NCBI RefSeq assembly: GCF_042453785.1
Contig: NC_091677.1
Location: 6,791,501 to 6,855,500 of the forward strand
Direction: 5' to 3'
From: Malus domestica
Taxonomy: Eukaryota > Streptophyta > Magnoliopsida > Rosales > Rosaceae
DNA length: 64,000 bases
In this document: piece after piece, positions 34,465-46,722 of the stretch
Numbering within the stretch: position 1 is the stretch's first letter
Layout: the number at the start of each line of letters is the position of its first letter
Made by a program: the position numbers and the translations under genes
The notes under the pieces: generated by a model
The model's database searches: none
Told to the model about the DNA's origin: nothing
The model's input: the letters and a program-made list of their open reading frames with translations, nothing else

Positions 34465-37400
34465 TGTTGATGCACAAAACCGGATGGTCTTGGTACAACG
34501 TAAATCCGACCGTGAATCTGCATGAAATGTAAATGACACAAGAGTTATCGTGGTTCACCCCAAGGTTTGGGCTACGTCCACACTGATAGTTGATTCTGTT
34601 TCTCTGTAAGTGTATGGATACAAGTGTTTGGGGAAGTCCCCGGAGAAAGAAGAGAAGGGAGAGGAGAGCCTCGGTGGTGTGAGGTCTCTCCTGAATGTAA
34701 TGATAGCTTCTCTTAGCCTTCTTAGGCTTGGCTCTTTTGCCCCCCCTTAGAATGAGGGGAGGAGTCCCCTTTTAGGCCTGGGTTACCACTTCGAAAAGAA
34801 ACAAGTGAAGTTTTCCTACTCATGACATTGACTACTAGCTAGACACCTCATTCGGCAACTCTCTTCGCCTGAAGACTTGGGGGACTCCCACCATATGCTA
34901 CTGCACCTTGATACTCGGCAGTCTCACAACCACTCAGTGACTTGGATTTTTCAAGTCTCCAACCGAGAAGTTTTCCTCACTCGGGAAATTAAGGGAACAC
35001 TACCTCAAACTACATGCTTCACTCACAAAGCTTCAACAATACAGGTTTCAACAAAAGCAAAAATTCAAAGAACTTTATGAAGAAGGCTTTGGTGTATTTA
35101 ACACAATATGTTGAAATGAAGCAAAGCTTATTTATTAATATTTTCGATAAGCCACAAATATGTACATAAACATGAGTCAAAATAAACAAACAAAAGGGAG
35201 CCTTCACAAAGGTTGCTTAGGGGAAGTCTCAGCAGTCGGTAGAGCCCCAGAAAGAGAAAGCACCGGAGGGTGGTTATCCGGAGCCTCAGTACTTGACAAA
35301 ACCCCAGAAGGAGGAGGCATTGGAGGTTCATCATTTGAAACTTCATTACCAGGTACAGCCCCAGAGGACGAAGGCAATAAATGCCTTTGGAACAAACCCA
35401 CAAACCGCTGATGATCAAGTAAAACCTTACCATCAGATTCCTTCATCTGGTCAAGCTTCCTCTTCATGTTTGTAGCATAGTCATGGGCGAGCCGGTGCAA
35501 CTGCTTATTCTCATGCTTGAGCCCTCTAATCTCCTGTTTGAGACTCATCACTTCAGCAGCCAATGATTCAACTTGGCGGGTTCTAGCAAATAGGCGTTGG
35601 GCCATATTAGACACAGAACCTGCACACTGAACACTAAGAGCCAGAGAGTCCTTAACAGCCAACTCATCAGACCGTTTGGAAAGTAGTCTGTTATCTTTGG
35701 GAGTGAGAAGGTTCCTGGCCACCACTGCAGCGGTCATATCATTCTTCATCACAGAATCCCCAACGGTAAGAGGACCAGTGGGGGATATGAAGGATGGGCG
35801 CCATATGTTGTCTGGAGAAGGCGTGGCTGTCTCTTCTCCAAGGTTCAAGTCAAAACGACGGTCGGAGGGTCCAGACATTTTCAAATGTGTTGAAGAAGGA
35901 AGAGGTCAGACAAATCAAGATCTTCGAAGTGCAAGAAATGAGCTTCTACTGGTAGAGATTCAAGTGTGCTGTGGAACTTAATGCCAGCCTCTATAAAAAT
36001 CTGCACTCGACGGAGCTTCAGAAATCGAAGAGGCGTTTGCTTTCTCAAAAGCTGGGCTGCTCAGAGACCACGAGGGCCGATCTCAGAAATCGAAGAAGCA
36101 CCTGCTTTTGCAGCCTCGTCAGCACCTGTCACATGCACAATCAGCTTTGCGGAAATTACGGGCACTCTGTCGAAGATTTCTGGTGAAGTAGAAAACACGT
36201 GAATCTTACTGATCAATCACCGCTCTCCATATGCACCATCAACTCCTCGGGTACCACATATAACTTTGTCAAAGATCTCTGACAAAGTTTAGGCACGAGA
36301 ATTTCGAAGTTCCAGCTACCCTACTATTACCCATAAGGGTAAAGGAACAGCACCACTGCTTGACAACTGGAAAGTCCCTATGTGTGTCGACCTCCGTGTT
36401 TTGCGGCAGGACAGGTTGGCAAGAACGTCCAACCTTTACTCACATTCGAGAAAAGACTCCCAACATAATTACTTTCTCAAAAACAGGAGTAGCACCGCTT
36501 TCCGAATCTCGAGAGTCAGATCCTCGACGGGATTGCTTGTTCGAAAACCGAAGAGGCACAACTCTCAGAACTTCGAGAGCCAGATTTCCTTAGATAAAGC
36601 TTGTCTGTAATCTCCACACGTAATATCAGCTTTCCAGATACCACATACCACTTTTTCAAAGTGCTCTGACAAAATTAAAACACGTGAAGCTGGCAGCTCC
36701 CACTACATTGCTGTGACCAAGAAGGGTAAAGGAATAGCATTACTACTTGTTATTGGGAAATCCCTATATACATTGACCTCCCTCCTCAACGGACAGGCAA
36801 ACCTGCAAAAATGCTCAACCCTTTCTCACATTCGAAAAGGCACCCTCAACATAACCTCTCGAAATACTCAGCTTTATTTCCCCCCGATAATACCTCAGCA
36901 AATAAGCCACACCAAGAACAAGAGTATCTCATATCATCAGGGTCGAAAGCAAGAGTATCCCATATCATGCTTTCTCCCTGTCTTTGTCTTTGTCCTTGTC
37001 CACACCTGCAGGACAAGGAGAAAGAGAGCAGTCAGTCGGAACCTGAAATCAAACCTCCAATTTGGAACTGACTGCCTGGAGCCTTTGCCTGGTTGCTTAC
37101 TTAGCATTGCTCTCGAGTACTCATCCTCAACTGCTGTCAAGGTCACGAATTCCACCGGCAAATACCTCATGACAGTTGATCAGATATTGGCTCTTTACAC
37201 TGAAGCTGCCAAGCGTGGATGAGTCACTATGAAGGAATGTTCTGAAGGACCATTTAAATGCAAAGGTTGCACACCACTTCTGCCATGCAAAAGATTGAAG
37301 CAGAATGTTCAACGGTGAGCTGAAACAGATCACTACAGCACGACACCTTTCCATACCACATTCATTATTCCGTCAACAGCAAAAGTATCCCATATCATCA

Positions 37401-38502
37401 AGGTCGAACGTACTCTAGATTTGATGGACTTGTTTTGACCCTCAAATTTTTAAGTCGGCCTTATACTCTGAAGGGCACCAGAAAACCCTCCAGCACAGTT
37501 CAAGAATAAGCCTGTGGAAAGTTACTTCTTCAAAAGCAAAAGTATCTCATATCATCTCTTATCCATTTGCTTCTCCTTATCCTGGCAGTTGAATGAGAGA
37601 CAAGGAGAATGAGAACAATCAACCGGAAGCCGACGTCAAACCTCTGATCCTGGGTTGCTTACTTGGAAGTTTGACTGCTTACCTTGTCTGTCACCTCTTT
37701 CGGCAGATCTCCTAGCTCGGCGACTTGGGGGACTCCTACTATAGGGTTTGTATCACACTTGACTAAGCCCGAAACTACAACTAAGCTTCAAGTGAAATTG
37801 ATACATTACCTTGTGCGTCAACATCAGCTAAGTACACCATTCCCGGATGGAGGAAAGGTATTTCCAGAGAAGGGCAGATGAAGATCAGACCACACTTCGG
37901 TACTTAGAAGTTTCGTGATTACTCAAGGGATTGGATCTTGCAAGTCCCCAACCGAGGAGTTTCCCTCACTCGGGAACTTAGGGGAGCACTGTTTGTACCA
38001 TACTTGACCAATCCCGAAACTACCGAGCACCGGCCAACGCTATACTGTCAAGGACCCAGAAGAGTTCCCCTCCGACCAGGAGGCCAATCACTACTCGACA
38101 CGTGTCAAGATTAGAAGCCAATCAGAGCGCAGCACGTGTCAACATCAAGAACCAATCATAACATGACACATGTCAATGTGACAAAGCTACAAGTTTTTCT
38201 ATAAATAGGGGTCATTCCCCCACAATATTGCCTAATGCCATTTTGTGTTAAATCATTCACAAGAACTCACTAAATTGAGAGCTTGATCCTTTGTACTTGT
38301 GTAAGCCCTTCACTACTAATAAGAACTCCTCTACTCCGTGGACGTAGCCAATCTGGGTGAACCACGTACATCCTGTGTTTGCTTCTCTGTCTCTATTCAT
38401 TTACGTACTTATCCTCACTAGTGACCGAAGCAACCAAGCGAAGGTCACAAAACCTGACACTTTCTGTTGTACCAAAGTCTTCGCTGATTTTGTGCATCAA
38501 CA
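34465..38502 (-). mobile_element. Repeat element B: complete 4.0-kb LTR-derived unit with inverted ends
   Basis: The ends are TGTTGATGCACAAAA at 34465 and TTTTGTGCATCAACA at 38502, flanked by the 5-bp duplication AAGTC (34460-34464 and 38503-38507), which shows insertion as one unit. The right end (about 37988-38502) reads as a plus-oriented LTR, with TGTTTGTACC, a TATA box in TTCTATAAATAGGGG (about 38200) and a leader with GTGGACGTAGCC and GGTGAACCACG. The left end carries the related motif inverted (GTGGTTCACCCC... TTTGGGCTACGTCCAC, about 34551-34580). Between them lie a 224-codon ORF, repeat units and GATATGGGATAC-type motifs. No RT, integrase or protease was found. It looks whole for a non-autonomous unit. 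Element A is its truncated relative. Confidence 0.8.
35204..35878 (-). CDS. Element-borne 224-residue coiled-coil protein (copy B)
   Basis: Second copy of the ORF at 21735-22409, also intact and of identical length, with the ATG at 35878 (minus). Residues 44-150 are identical to copy A. In the variable tail the repeated SSTEAPD and SLSGALPTAETSP stretches remain. The N-terminal RRFDLNL is kept although neighbouring residues changed. The reading frame ends about 740 bases from the left end of the element. A host gene captured by a retroelement and a genuine element protein are equally open. No domain could be named by eye. Confidence 0.7.
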   Translation of the reverse strand: MSGPSDRRFDLNLGEETATPSPDNIWRPSFISPTGPLTVGDSVMKNDMTAAVVARNLLTPKDNRLLSKRSDELAVKDSLALSVQCAGSVSNMAQRLFARTRQVESLAAEVMSLKQEIRGLKHENKQLHRLAHDYATNMKRKLDQMKESDGKVLLDHQRFVGLFQRHLLPSSSGAVPGNEVSNDEPPMPPPSGVLSSTEAPDNHPPVLSLSGALPTAETSPKQPL

Positions 38503-38795
38503 AAGTCCTTAATTTTTCAATTAAAAAGTTCAGGGAGAAATCGAAAGTTGGGTGATAGTTCAGGGGGTAAATCGACAGGTTACTCTATGAAGTAAATCAT
38601 CATCTATAGACTATACTACAACACAACCAGTAAGATCAAATAAATAGCCCCACCCATCTTACAACCACTACCCATCCATCCATGCTTTCATCCTGCAAAA
38701 ATTATGCAAGCATTCATCCATGCCCTCAAAGAGGTTACGTCTCCTTTACACACCAAACCTGTCGTGGTAGAGTCGAAACTTCCATGCCTGAAATC

Positions 38796-41619
38796 TCAAT
38801 GGAAATTGCACCGTTGCAGTAACGGATGACCATAATCAACGTATTTCTCCCAGAGGGGCTTGTACTTTTCCATCCCGATCTTCAACCATGGTTTTGAGTT
38901 TCCGTTGTAGTGCAGCACAGCACCTTTCTCTATTAAGTGAGGGTCAACGGTTGTGTAGCCCAAACCCAGAATATGCCACGAGGCGTCCAAAGGCTCTGTC
39001 AATCCGTAGAATGTCAACAACCCAGGTGGTAGTGTGCCGAGCTTCCACAATGTCCGGTCTATGTTTCTTTCCTGCCAGTAGTGGTAGATGCCGGTGACAT
39101 TCCTTTTCCTCCATTGAACCAAATCAAAAACATTCATCCCGAATGCCCATCCACATGCATCAGGATCAAAATGAGCTCTTATGAGAGGGTGAGAGTAGTT
39201 CAGATATTTATGGTATCTGTGAAATGTTTCCATGCATGTCTCCACCGCACCATTGACATTATCTTTCAAATCAATGGAGAACAGATCAGACAGATCCTTC
39301 TGAACCACAACATCATCATCCAGAAATACCACCTTCTTCAGGGCAGGAAAAACTTCCGGAATATAAAACCTCAGATGATTAAGCATAGAAAGATACTTTG
39401 GGTTTCGAAACTTGATTGGTGTCCGCCCATCATCACTATTTCCAGAGAAATAATAACTCTGAGTATCAGTGTCTTGGAGCTGCTTAAGTACAGGAACATA
39501 AGAAGCATTCAACCACGTAAAATCCTCAAACTTTTGAACCTCGACGGCCACCCCTCTGAAGCTGTTTATAGAAAACCAGGCCTTCATTGCAGCATAGTTG
39601 ATTTCATCAGTTACGAGATGGAAGACAATCTTATCTGGATTTTTGGAATTCATCGAAGTTGAATTGACCACAACAGAAGTTGCTAGGATGTTGTCAGAGA
39701 AAACACAGAAATGATAGAGATTGCTATCCTTCAGTTTCATTTCTATTTGCTTTCTGTCCTTAATTTTCCTCTGTATATTCGGGCTTCTGAACCATTCACT
39801 AGTCAACTGAATACCAAGGCAGTAGAGACTTTTTGGGACTTCTTCAGCAGCTATTTGTCCATACTTAGAACTTTTCTCACTCACCGAACTCATCTGTTCT
39901 TCCAGAGTTTGGATTTTGGCTTTCAGTCTCATGATCATGGTTGCACTATCATAATGGAGCTGCTGTGCTTGGTAAAGTATAAGTGCCATATCACGGATTG
40001 CAGTTTCCGTTTCTCTAATAGTCAGAGGAACTCGCCTGGTTGCAGCATTTGACAGCAGGATCTGCGAACTGCGAATCTGGGCACTTAGTTCCCAAGCAAA
40101 CTGAAGGTTGTTACTTTCTTTGGCAATCACAACAAAAGCTTTTGCAAGAGCAATTTGGTCATTGAGCTGCCTTGAAACTGAGTTGGGGCTCAGCATTTCG
40201 TCGGTAATATTAAGGCCTTCCATAACTCTATCATTCCTGAACCTCTGAGAAAGGAAAACAAGCACATATTTTATTAAGGTTTGCAAAATAAATTGGAAAA
40301 GGTAAAGGGGAAAAAAATGCATATTTATCACTCCTCCAGAACAGAAAAGAAGAGAACAAAGATTTATTTCGTCTTCCAATATATGGAAGGATTTTATTGG
40401 TGCCCGTCACATAAGAGCAGCTTCCCAGCAATCTTGCATCAAGACCACATGATTTGTGTCATGATACACTTCCAATTCAGAATGCTAGGATTCAGCCAGC
40501 GTTTTAGATATTTTAACTCGACATCAGTCGAAAGTAGATCATCAAGTCGTATAAGTTATCTGTATGAGTTAACTCTGGCCATACCACAGTAAATGTGCTG
40601 TCTTAAAGTCCCTTTTCTTGATACTATAGCATTCACTTCTCCATGTACTTACTGCACTTTACGGTGACATCTACCTTGACTTTGTGATGACAATAAAATC
40701 TCTAGATTCTTCTATGGATCTAATCAAGTCTATACATTTTACAAGAATCCACAACATGAGCAGACTTTGAAACACTGAAAAAGACATAACCACGCACATC
40801 CATATCATTTTATATGATTCAACAAACATTTCTATTCCACTTCGAAAAATTTAATGCAAGCAAGTTCAGTCAAATACACCGGAATCCCTTTCCCCAAATA
40901 AAAAATTTATTTTAGTACTCTTCCGGTTTATGCCCTTGCCACGGCATTAGTTCCCTCCTTCACTTAAATTCATATACATATACACAATAGCAATATAGAT
41001 CAGAAAGTAGCGGGTTCCTACCCAATAGATCTTGTGCACTCAACCCCTATTACATTGAAATCAGAGTCTTCTGCCCCTTCGAAGAAATCATTGGAAATAA
41101 TAAGATTATATCAGAGGACATCTAGATCAACCTAAATCCGAACTGAATAACACTTCATTGTCTCTAATCGAACCGAACCCACGTATGCAAAATCAAATCC
41201 TTGCTCTACTAACTAAGAACACCAAGTAAAGGGAAAATACTATTGAATCCTAAAGCTCACATCCCTTTGTTGTTTTAGCTCCCAAAAAATGGAAAACTCA
41301 CAACCCAATTCAGCATTTTTTTTACCCCAGCTCCCAACTTACTCAGAAACCCATCATCCAATACTCCAAACCCTCCACTTTCCTACATTTTCTAGGCAAC
41401 CAAACAGTGTTCAAACACCCAACTAAACACAAAAACGACAAAAAGGGTAGAGAAGTAATATACGCATACCGTGGGAATGACAGGCCTGGACTCCATCTGA
41501 TTCACTCTGCTCAAAGTAAAAACGAAGAGCAAAACCGCAACCCCGCACAGCGCCCACCAGAAGGCATTGGGGAACCGCCGCCGCAGCGGCCGCCGGAAGT
41601 CCGCGGCTCTCCGCCTCAT
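38796..41619 (-). CDS. GAUT10: GAUT10-like galacturonosyltransferase, two exons
   Basis: Encodes a 532-residue type II Golgi glycosyltransferase (GT8) that would add galacturonic acid to pectin (homogalacturonan), with possible effects on xylan. Exon 1 (41470-41619) starts MRRRAADFRRPLRRR, then a membrane anchor (FWWALCGVAVLLFVFTL). A 1225-bp intron follows, then exon 2 (38796-40244). Visible motifs are the DDDVVVQKDL metal-binding site, GAVETCMETFHRYHKY, CGWAFGMNVFDL, LGTLPPGLLTFYGLTEPL and HYNGNSKPWLKIG near the C-terminus. A helical stem (residues about 60-190, AKESNNLQFAWELS, QLHYDSATMIMRLKAKI) precedes the catalytic part, as in GAUT proteins. Length agrees with GAUT10/11. The GAUT10 assignment rests on the recalled N-terminus and gene order. 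Confidence 0.93.
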
Positions 41620-43278
41620 TTCTCCACTGCTTCCAAATCTGAAGCGTCCAGAATACCCGTTTGTTTCCCGGAAAGTTGCAGCCTTCCGGACAGAGATCGC
41701 AATCCGGATCAAAACTTGGGGGGATTGGATCTTGTCACATGAGGAAAATTGGGGATGGGAATTTAGGGTTGTGGGGGTTGAATCTGTGGTGGGTTTTTGG
41801 ATTGGGAAGAGATTTACTGAGAAAGAAAGGAGTTTTTATCTGTCTTCTTCTTCTGCTTCTCAGTCTTCCATCGTCTTTCGCAGAGAGACAACAATTGTTG
41901 TTCGGGGAGTTCGTGTGTTGTAAACTTGTAATTATGTGTGTGGAGTGGCGTGGCTTCTGCTTCTCTGTTTTATTTATTAATTTTTTTAGTACAGTTTTAT
42001 TTATTTATTTTTGTTTTTTTTCCTTCTAAAGTTATTAATTTTTGTTTCATGATTTGCATTAGGGGGGTACGAATTCCACCTATTCATCTTTTTTTACCCA
42101 TTTTCTTTCATGAACAAAAACTAACAAATATGCGTGAAAAGTAAAAAGTAGTGTTTGCATAACACTCCCCTTTGTATTATTCAGTGATCCAAAGTAATTA
42201 ACTATTAGATATTGCATATAGAGATTTGGTATATTTTAGCAAAGCTAGATATTGCATGAAATTCACATCATTGTAGTTTGATTCAAAATTTTGAAGTACG
42301 GTTACAATATTACATTTCACTCAGTATCATACGAGTTTTATGCAAGATCTAAACGTTGCAAGGTTTTATAAAATTTCTAAATACAAGATCTAACAGTTAA
42401 TTTTTCGGACCACTCAAGAAAAATTGAAAATTTTGATGCGGTTGCTTCTTATTATTTTTGTTTGTATTTATTTGGTTTTATTGAGATGAAAATAGCATAT
42501 TGAAGCGAAACAAACAAAGGTTAGTAGAAGACTTAATTCAATTTGGTGATGTCATTTTCGTTTCATCCCTCAAAGTCTCTTTCCTCGATGGTTAAGTGAT
42601 GGTTACCTCCACATTATTGGCAAAAATAAATTCTATTTTATAGGAACAATAATAAGTTTACTATGATATAAATAGATCAAACGAGGAGAGCTTCTACATA
42701 ACGAGATTGCAATCTTTTTGTATGTGAGAATCGCACTAGAGCGTCTTCTACTTCTAATAGACTATAAACTAGATTAGGATTATCCTCAACAAATTCATAA
42801 GAAGTGATCCCATTTTTTCATCAAGTTAGGGTAAAGACCAAAGATCTTGAGTGACTGATCCGGCCTAAAAACTCAAAAGCACCAATACCATAGTTACTTA
42901 GCATAACTGTAGTAAGGGATACCTGTGACGTCATTGTGAGAGTATGAAATCAACCACGTAGTACCACAATAATTGACTTATGATATTACAATGACATCCT
43001 CTTCAATTAAAAGAAAGACGTAATTCTTGTGCGGACTGGCTCTAAGTGGTAAAATATATGTCAAGAAAATGAATTAAAATTGGTTATATTAAGTTTATAT
43101 AAACATGAGTTAGACCAGTTAGGCAAGATAATGTATGCTCAACTCACCTTTGGAATACCTCAAAGAGAAAGAACAAAAAAAAAAAAAAAAAAAAAAACCT
43201 CTTAGATATACAGTTCAATTCCACCCATTTATGACAAAAGAAAAAAGAGAAATGTTAAAGAGATATTTTCAAAGTAAG
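41620..43278. other. Intergenic, GAUT promoter side; no gene seen
   Basis: AT-rich sequence. 41620-41930 is probably the GAUT 5' UTR and promoter. An A-run of about 24 lies at 43174-43197. No coding or RNA feature is supported. Confidence 0.4.
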
Positions 43279-43362
43279 ACTCTCTGCCACCTTACAATTA
43301 ACGTCAATTCTTGTGCCAAAATTATAAAACATTGTGTGAAAAAACATGAAGTGACAGAGAGT
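43279..43362. mobile_element. 84-bp MITE
   Basis: Inverted ends ACTCTCTGCCAC and GTGACAGAGAGT enclose a short AT-rich body (AAATTATAAAACATTGTG). A second copy is at 47986-48065. It is too small to encode anything. Confidence 0.65.
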
Positions 43363-43431
43363 TCATAGAGAATCCATCGTCTCCTTACCATTTCTCAAAA
43401 AACTAAACACTATCTCCCTTTGCTAATTCCT

Positions 43432-43630
43432 GAGTTCGTTTAGAAGTGCTTTTAAAATACCTGAAAGTGCTTTTAGTGCAAATGTTTCTGAAATCAATCC
43501 TCAATAAAAATTCAAGTGGATTATGGAAAACACTTGAAGTGCTTCCTGCAAAAAGCACATACTTGGCACATATCAAAATCAATTTTACAAAAAACGCTTT
43601 CAATTATTTTAAAAGCACTTCAAAACTAGC
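43432..43630. mobile_element. hAT-type MITE
   Basis: Inverted ends GAGTTCGTTTAGAAGTGCTT / AAGCACTTCAAAACTAGCCA continue as TTTAAAAT on both sides, and CACTTGAAGTGCTT-like palindromes lie inside. Related sequence is at about 12124-12310 and 18190-18370. No 8-bp target duplication could be confirmed, so it is old or ends are misplaced. Confidence 0.65.
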
Positions 43631-44048
43631 CATCTCTTGTATCGAACGCTTTTTTTTTTCCTTGATCCAAGGTGAGTAACGTCTAACGTGCTTATGCTTA
43701 GATTTCGTTTCTAAAAGCTTGGTGACATTTACCATTGAATATATATCTTCCATTAACATTGCTAAAAAGGTCCGATCAATTTTAGGCCAGCTTTGGCCTT
43801 TAATTTGTCCAAAACCTACCGAAAAACAGAAACAGTGGTTCAATAAAAAAAGTCCACAAACACTCCCCAATACGTAAACCAGAGGATTGTATTTCATATG
43901 TGTTTGTGTGACAGTCTCGTATAATCTAAACAATCAATTACTTCAATGCCCTGCTTAGTTACAAACCCATGCTACTAGGCTCCGCCAGTCTTGTATAATA
44001 ATACATAAGAAAATAAGCCAAATAATCAATTTATAATAACACAACCCT

Positions 44049-46464
44049 TCAGAAAGGTTTATGGTATCCTTCTACTTGGAAAAGAGTATGGACTAAAGCA
44101 GGGGTACTAAAGAATGGGAGTTTAACATACTTGCCGGCAAGAGCACACCTTATACACTCGAGCAAGACCGAAACGTACACGACTGCCACGACCGCCCAGT
44201 ATTCTATGCCGAATGTGCCGTTGAAGTGTATAAGCGGGAAAAAATTGCTCGAGTACCACACTACTTGCAGCATTGTTTCTAATAGCATTGCCATGATTAC
44301 GTGGTACCTGAAGAAGTGAGGCCACTCTTTTCTCTTCACCACTCCAAAGTATGCGAAGAAGAAATATATCATTGTGAACCAATACGGTAACCTCTTTATT
44401 GCTCCTGGGACATAATAAACCAAGTCTCCAAACAATTCATAGTGTTCTGCTAAGGGTTGAATATAAAACCCGGCATCAGACATCTGCAAAGCGATTAAGT
44501 AGGGAAGACATGCTAAAGTTCTCCACCACCATTCCGGCTTCTCTTTCATTTTCGGAAAAGGTATACTGATTGAGTTACTCTTCTGTGCTTGTGCCAAAGT
44601 TGAAGATCTCCGTTGTCTTGGTAAGACGGATATGTTGTGTGACTGATCGCCTTGATCCCCTCTTAACAGTGTGGATGACGTAGAAGAAATGTGCAAGCTC
44701 GGCAATCCTGAAAATTACAAGTTTGGGAGAATGAGGACATAAACAATCTCAAAGATGCTCCTATCTAAAAAGCATTGCTTCTGTTATACATAACATATTA
44801 AGAGAGCTCCTAACACAAGCAACTGATTCATTTCAATCAGGTTATAGGAGAAACAAAGATGATACTCGACAAGAAACTTTGCATACCTTTCGGAGCCCAA
44901 GAATGCAGATTGTGACTAAGCTGTAGGCTCCTGCTACTTGACAGTATAGGCATTGCATTCAAGTTAGAACTGCATGCAACCCCGTTGCGCTTGTTCTGTG
45001 TTTTTAGATTCACATCCTTGTACCTAGTTAAAGACCAATATAATATAAGTGATTAACATGAGCTGGGAAACAATCATATACACTTAGCAACACTCTTGTT
45101 TCATTACTCAAATGCTGCTAATAATTGCCCCTATTCCAGACCAGAAAAAGAAAAGGTGGATCTCAAGACAATAAAAAACAAAACTGCCGTACTCTGTAAA
45201 AATACTCGGGAACAATTGAAACCAGTTAGAATCTGTCTTCCAAGCCTCGGAAAAAGCTCCTTACATAACATCTCTAACACGACTACTCTGTAAGCTCACT
45301 ATCATCCTTTCTTTTGGTAATTAAAGATTCAACAAAACAGATTTCAGATCTATGTAGAACCATCACTTACTCATTGGAAAGTCATTCCGATCCTCCAAAC
45401 TACACAAATTTTAGAAATTAGTTATGGCTTCCCTTAAACATACAAATAAGATGTTCCCAAATGTCACACTATGTTTAAGATTAAAAGTTTAAAGTATAAC
45501 TCTACCGTGATATTACCCTAAAGCAAGGCAACTCAAGTGTGTCCCCTACTTAATCACACTTATAGCGATAATGAAAACAGTACAAATGATATATTAACTC
45601 AATGAAAAAAGTACTAAAATTAATAATCTCGGAGAACGTTAATCCTGCAAGCAAACAGAGGAAGAAGGCTTCACCAAAACTTCAGACCGCTTAAAATTGC
45701 CCATAAAAACTAATCATATTCTATTGCCAAGAATCTAAATATGCAGCCGAAACACAACTCATATTCCATTGCCAAGAATCTCTAAATCGATATCATATTC
45801 ATACGCCTACAAACGAGAAATCAACAACTAATTACCAACAGACCTACTTTCCGACCTTGAATTTAAGGTTGAGCTTAAAAGAAGAGTGCTAAAATTACGG
45901 ACCAATATTCAGCTCATGTAATGTAACAAACCTCTAAATCACATTCAAATTTTCATAAATTCCTAATTGTTCCCTCTTACATAACATCAAAAACTCTCTA
46001 ACTCCGAAGAAATTTTTCGTTCCTAATCTCCGAAAATTATAAAATCAAAATCTTTCATCAAGCAAAACAACTCAGAAACAACCTACCACAGCTAAAGCAC
46101 TGAAATAATTATTAAAAAACATTACAAACACCATTAACAAATTAACACCCCCCCCCCCAAAAAAAAAAACCAAATTCTTCGCTTTTCCAGGAATTAAGAA
46201 ATCGAGAAGCGAAAAAAGGACGAGGCAAACGAAACCCAGAATTGGTTCCTTCTTTTGAATCTAATTTTCCAAAAAAAGAAACGACTTTTAGCATAATACA
46301 GCGTTTTCTCTGGAGATTAACATAAACAATCGTTTTTTTTTTTTTTGGTTCCAATTTTGTTGATTTTCGGAGAACGAAACTACGAAAGAAAGTGTAGCTG
46401 TGAGAAGGAAGAAAACGTACCGGGAGGCAAGAACGCTGAGGCGGCAGCCCAAGGCGATCGCCAT
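44049..46464 (-). CDS. TIC20-IV: TIC20-IV-like chloroplast protein import channel subunit, three exons
   Basis: Three exons join in frame: 46421-46464, 44887-45023 and 44049-44707, giving 279 residues. TIC20 sits in the inner chloroplast envelope and forms part of the import channel. The first ~110 residues (MAIALGCRLSVLASR..., Ser/Arg/Asn rich, few acids) look like a transit peptide. The mature part starts near KPEWWWRTLACLPYLIALQM and has four hydrophobic helices, with the family signatures GAIKRLPYWF, VKRKEWPHFFRYHVIMAMLLE and LECIRCALAGKY. The segment SDAGFYIQPLAEHYELF is closer to my memory of TIC20-IV than TIC20-I. The start was chosen because exon 1 splices in frame only from this ATG; upstream in-frame codons are probably leader. 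Confidence 0.88.
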
Positions 46465-46722
46465 GGCTTCTCGAGATGTGTTGTGGTTTCTCTCGCACTC
46501 TTTAGAAACTCTGGTGCAGTCGGCTTTTCTTTCTTTCCCCGCAAGTATATGGCCCACTCTTTTATGGTATTCCTCAGGGTCTTTGTTGTAATTACCAAAA
46601 CTTCAGGGGTCTATGCATACGTTTCCATTTTTAGTGGTGTATTGGTTATTTTGAGGGAAAAATTATTTTGTAGTACGTTTTTACGGTGGTTGTAGTTCAA
46701 GTGGTTAAAATATTCATCATAC
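46465..46722. other. TIC20-like gene promoter side
   Basis: Contains the upstream region of the minus-strand TIC20-like gene. No separate feature is seen. Confidence 0.35.

Larger units (their letters stand above)
34055..38578. mobile_element. Long-TIR MITE (Mutator-like), split by element B
   Basis: Outer inverted arms begin CTGTCGATTT at 34055 and end AAATCGACAG at 38578. They match over at least 75 bp (TGAACTATCACCCAACTTTC and its complement) and the pairing continues inward to the GGCCGATTTACCCCC / complement at 34147 and about 34430. Without element B and its duplication it is about 481 bp. No target duplication was found at its outer ends, so the superfamily is a guess from the long inverted arms. 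Confidence 0.75.

Noticed and set aside
46142-46557. Frames extending the TIC20-like exon 1 upstream and antisense to it
   Set aside because: They read into intron and leader. Only the ATG at 46464 with the donor at 46420 gives an in-frame transit peptide joined to the later exons.
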